64,000 bases of DNA from Cryptomeria japonica (taxonomy: Eukaryota > Streptophyta > Pinopsida > Cupressales > Cupressaceae). The position numbers were made by a program, and so were the translations under genes. Location of the stretch: the NCBI RefSeq assembly GCF_030272615.1, contig NW_026729274.1, positions 1-64,000 of the forward strand. Reading direction: 5' to 3'. The notes under the pieces were generated by a model, which saw nothing but the letters and a program-made list of their open reading frames with translations, ran no database searches and was not told the origin of the DNA. Position 1 is the first letter of the stretch. Each line of letters opens with the position of its first letter. Of this stretch, positions 60,001 to 64,000 are shown one piece after another.

Positions 60001-63000
60001 CAAGTCTCGATTCCAGAGCCGGTAGTGTCAAAATACGATTTTAGGCACATTGTGCTCTTAGAACCTTATTTTGGAGCTTGTCCCCAGAAAGCCTCAGTTT
60101 GAGAGCATCAAAATTGGTGTTTCGAGGCACAAGGTTGCAAGACGCAAGTCGCGATTTCGGAGCTGGTAGTGTCAAAACATCATTTTGACGCACATGGTGC
60201 TCTTAGAGCCTTGTTTGTGGAGCTTATGCCTCAAAAGCCCCGATTTTGAAAATCGAAATCAGTGTTTGGAGGCACAACAAGGTTTCAAGAAGCAAGTCCC
60301 TTTTTCTCATTCTCTTAGAAGTTCATTTCGGAGCCTGTGCCTCGAAAGACCCAGTTTTGGAGCATCAAAATCAATGTTTGGAAGCACAACAAGATTTCAA
60401 GATGCAAGTCCCGATTCTAGAGTCAATAGCGTCAAAATCTGATTTTGGTGCAGATCGTGCTCTTAGAACCTCATTGCGTAGCTTGTGCCTCAAAATTCCC
60501 AGTTTTGGAGCTACAAAATCAGTTTTTTTTGGTTTCAAGATGCAAGCCCCGATTATAGAGCCAATAGAATTTTGATGCACATTGTGTACTTAGAACCCTA
60601 TTTTAGAAATTGTGCCTCAAAAGCCCCAGTTTTGGAGCATCAAAATCAGCGTTTGAAGGCACAACAAGGTTTCAAGATGCAAGTCCTGATTCTGGAGCCG
60701 ACAGCGTCAAAATTTGATTTTGATGCACATCGTGCTCTTAGAACCTTGTTTTGGAGCTTATGCCTCAGAATCTTTGGTTTCAAATCATCAAAATTGGTGT
60801 TTGGAGGCACAATAATCTTTCAAGATGCAAGTCCCTATTCCGGAGCCTGTAGTGTCAAAACATGATTTTGATGGACATCGTGCTCTTAGAACCTCGTTTC
60901 GAAGCGTGTGGCTCAAAAGCTCCAGTTTCAAAACATCAAAACCGATGTTTAAAGGAACAACATGGTTTCTAGACACAAGTCCCGATTCTCAAGATGATAG
61001 CATCAAAACATGATTTTGACAAACATGTTGTTCTTAGAAGCTCATTTCGGAGGTTGTGCCTCAAATGCCTCACTTTTGGAGCATAAAATTTAGCTTTTGG
61101 AGGCACAACAAGGTTTCGAGACACAAGTCGCAATTCCAGAGTCGGTAGCGTCAAAACGCAATTTTTGATGTACATCATGCTCTTAGAACCTCATTTTGGC
61201 GCTTGTGCCTTGAAAGCCCTGATTTTGGAACATGAAAATCAATGTTTGGAGGCACAACAAGATTTCAAGATGCAAGTCCCGAGTCCCGAGTCCGATTTCA
61301 AAATTCAATTTTGATGCACATCGTTCTCTTAGAACATTGTTTCGAAGCTTGCACCTCGAACGCCCCGGTTTCAGAACTTCAAAATTCGCGTTTGGAGGCA
61401 CAACAAGGTTTCAAGATGCAAGTCCCGATTCGAGAGCCGGTAGTGTCAAAATAAGATTTTGAAGCACATTGCGCTCTTAGAACCTTATTTCGGAGCTTGT
61501 CCCTTGAAAGCCCCGATTTGAGAGCATCAAAATTAATGTTCGGAGGCACAAGGTGTTCGAAATCCCCAATTTTGAAACTTTGAAATAGGGGTTTGGAGGC
61601 ACAACAAGGTTTCAGGAAGCAAGTCCCTTTTCCGGAGCTTGTAGTGTCAAAATTCCATTTTGACGCACATCATTATCTTAGAATCTAATTTTAGAGCCTA
61701 TGCCTCGAAAGACCTAGTTTTGGATCATCAAAATCAATATTCGGAGGCACAACAAGGTTTCAAGATGCAAGTCCCGATTCTAGAGTCAATAGCGTCAAAA
61801 CATCAAAATCAATGTTTAAAGGCACAACAAGGTTTATAGACACAAATCTCGATTCTCAAGCTGATTGCGTCAAAAGACGATTTTGACAAACATGGTGTTC
61901 TTAGATCCTCATTTCGGAGGTTGTGCCTCAAATGCCTCATTTTTGGAGCATAAAAAATAGTGTTTGGAGGCACAACAAGGTTTCAAGACACAAGTCCCAA
62001 TTCCAGAGTTGGTAGAGTCAAAACACAATTTTGATGTACATCGTGCTCTTAGCTCATTTCGGATCTTGTGCCTTGAAAGCCCTAATTTTGGAAGCACAAC
62101 AAGGGTTCAACAAGAAAGTCTCGATCCTAGAGTCAATAGTGTCAAAATCATTTTTTGGCATATATCGTGCTCTTAGAACCTTATTTCGAAGCTTGTGCCT
62201 CGAAAACCCTGGTTTTGGAGCATCAAAATCAATTTTTTGAGGCACAACAATGTTTCAAGATGCAAGCCCCGATTCTTGTGCCACTAGTATCAAATTTTAA
62301 TTTTGATGCACATTGTGCTCTTAGAACCCTGATTTAGAAATTGTGCCTCAAAAGCCCCAGTTTTGGAGCATCAAAATTGATGTTTGGAAGCACAACAAGA
62401 TTTCAAGATGCAAGTCTTGATTCAAGAGCCGACAACGTCAAAATTTGATTTTGACCCACATCATGCTCTTAGAACGTTGTTTTGGAGCTTATGCCTCAAA
62501 ATCTTCGGTTTTGAAGTGTCAAAATTGGTGTTTGGAGGCATAACAAGCTTTCCAGACGCAAATCGCTATTCCGGAGCCTGTAGTGTCAAAACATGATTTT
62601 GATGCAAATCATGCTCTTAGAACCTCGTTTCGGAGCGTGTGGCTCGAAAACTCAAGTTTCAAAACATCAAAATCAATGTTTAAAGGCACAACAAGGTTTC
62701 ATGACACAAGTCTCGATTCTCAAGCTGATAGCGTCAAACACGATTTTGACAAACATTGTGTTCTTAGAACCTCCTTTCGGAGGTTATGCCTCAAAACCCT
62801 CATTTTTGGAGCATAAAAATTAGTGTTTGGAGGGACAACAAGGTTTCAAGACACAAGTCCCAATTGCAAAGTCGGTAGCATCAAAACGCAATTTTTATAA
62901 ACATAATGCTCTTCGAACCGCATTTTGGAGCATGTGCCTTGAAAGACGCAGTTTTGGAGCATCAAAATTAATGTTTGGAGGCACAACTAGGTTTCAAGAT

Positions 63001-64000
63001 TCAAGTCTCGATTCTAGTGTCAACAGCATCAAAATTTGATTTTGGCGCACATCGTGCTCTTGGAACCTCATTTCGAAGCTTGTGCCTCAAAAGCCCTGGT
63101 TTCGGAGCATTAAAATTATTATTTTGAGGCACAACAAGGTTTCAAGATGCAAGCCTTGATTTTAGAGCCAGTAGCATCAAAATTCAATATTGATACACAT
63201 TGTGCTCTTAGAACCTTGTTTTAGAAATTGTGCCCCTAAAGCCCCAGTTTTGGAGCATCAAAATCGATGTTTGGAGGCGCAACAAAGTTTCAAGATGCAA
63301 GTCCTGATTCTGGAGCCAGTAGCATCAAAATTTGATTTTGATGCACATCGTGCTCTTAAAACCTTGTTTTGGAGCTTATGCCTCAAAATCTTCGGTTGCG
63401 AAGCATCAGAATTTGTTTTTGGAGGAACAAGAAGCTTACAAGACACAAGTCCCTATTCCAGAGCCTGTAGTATCAAAACATGATTTTGATACACATCGTA
63501 CTCTTAGAACCTCCTTTCGGAGCATGTGGCTCGAAAGCTCCAGTTTCAAAACATCAAAATCAATGTTTAAAGGAACAACAAGGTTTCAAGACACAAGTCC
63601 CGATTCTCAAGTTGATAGCGTCAAAACACGATTTTGACAAACATGGTTTTTTAGAATCTCATTTCGTAGGTTGTGCCTGAAAATCCTCATTTTTGGAGCA
63701 TAAAAATTAGTGTTTAGAGCCACAACAAGGTTTCAAGACACAAGTCCCAATTCCAAACTCGGCAGCGTCAAAATGCAATTTTGATGTACATCGTGCTCTT
63801 AGAACCTCATTTCGGAGCTTGTGCCTTTAAAGCCCTGATTTTGGAACATCAAAATTAGTGTTTGGAGGCACAACAAGGTTTAAAGAAGCAAGTCCCTATT
63901 CTGGAGCCTGTAGCATCAAAATTCCATTTTGACACACATAATTCCTTTAGAAGCTCATTTTCAAGCTTGCGCTTCAAAAGACCCAGTTTTGGAGCGTCAA
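54077..64000 (+). repeat. 148-bp satellite array, block 5 (plus orientation)
   Basis: Forward satellite to the window end. Up to about 55950 it matches 5560-7920 (C, E, F, G, A, a shortened B/H joint near 54870, I, J, D, E, F, G). Then 55.95-57.35 kb matches the 35.4-37 kb region, and 57805-59580 matches 7677-9441. The remainder (59.6-64 kb) again has H-I-J material at about 59.88-60.3 kb and 61.3-61.6 kb, with several shortened joints (60300, 61555, 61800, 62090). No gene is supported. Confidence 0.95.
57805..59580 (+). repeat. Segmental copy matching 7677-9441
   Basis: Same run of monomers as 7677-9441, with a constant offset of 50128 bp for about 1.6 kb. The G monomer near 59433 is complete here and 11 bp shorter in the partner. 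The material just upstream (55.95-57.8 kb) has no counterpart at that place in the partner, so the segments have been recombined in blocks. Confidence 0.88.

Overview
The window is almost entirely one tandem satellite DNA with a repeat unit of about 148 bp. By position this is about 59.9 kb of the 64 kb, or roughly 400 monomers. Three transposon-derived islands interrupt it. I find no protein-coding gene, rRNA, tRNA or CRISPR array that I can support. Both window edges fall inside the array, so the array is longer than what is shown. The organism is most likely a land plant: the two short islands read as a Ty1/copia-type solo LTR on the minus strand, the long island carries plant-like promoter motifs (G-box, CCAAT, TATA), and the satellite shows heavy CpG to TpG/CpA variation as expected of methylated plant heterochromatin. 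A large-genome plant such as a gymnosperm is possible, but that is only an impression.

Layout: 1-3106 satellite, plus orientation; 3107-3891 solo copia-type LTR (minus) with 5-bp target duplications; 3892-25403 satellite, plus; 25404-27965 a single long LTR-like insertion with 5-bp target duplications; 27966-30514 satellite; 30515-31302 second copy of the short solo LTR in the identical target site; 31303-39416 satellite, plus; 39417-54076 satellite in inverted (minus) orientation; 54077-64000 satellite, plus.

The monomers are not homogeneous. They fall into about ten recognisable types, here called A to J, which recur in fixed order as a higher-order repeat (HOR). The basic unit is A-B-C-D-E-F-G (about 1.03 kb, clean example 31310-32327). 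A longer version replaces C by H-I-J (A-B-H-I-J-D-E-F-G, 1321 bp, example 6504-7824). Many units have lost one or more monomers. Above this level are long segmental copies: about 6.4 kb repeated at an offset of 8.3-8.5 kb (9.1-15.6 kb and 17.6-23.9 kb); about 5.5 kb repeated at an offset of about 27.4 kb, including the solo LTR (2.4-7.9 kb and 29.85-35.4 kb); and pieces of the same material again at 54.1-59.7 kb.

No metabolic or defence system is present. What is of interest is structural: the HOR with alternative paths, two dyad symmetries in the monomer that are partly kept by paired changes, an inversion whose two junctions fit together in monomer register, and solo LTRs that act as time markers for the duplications. 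The 148-bp period is close to one nucleosome core, so a centromeric or other constitutive heterochromatin role is plausible but cannot be shown from sequence alone.
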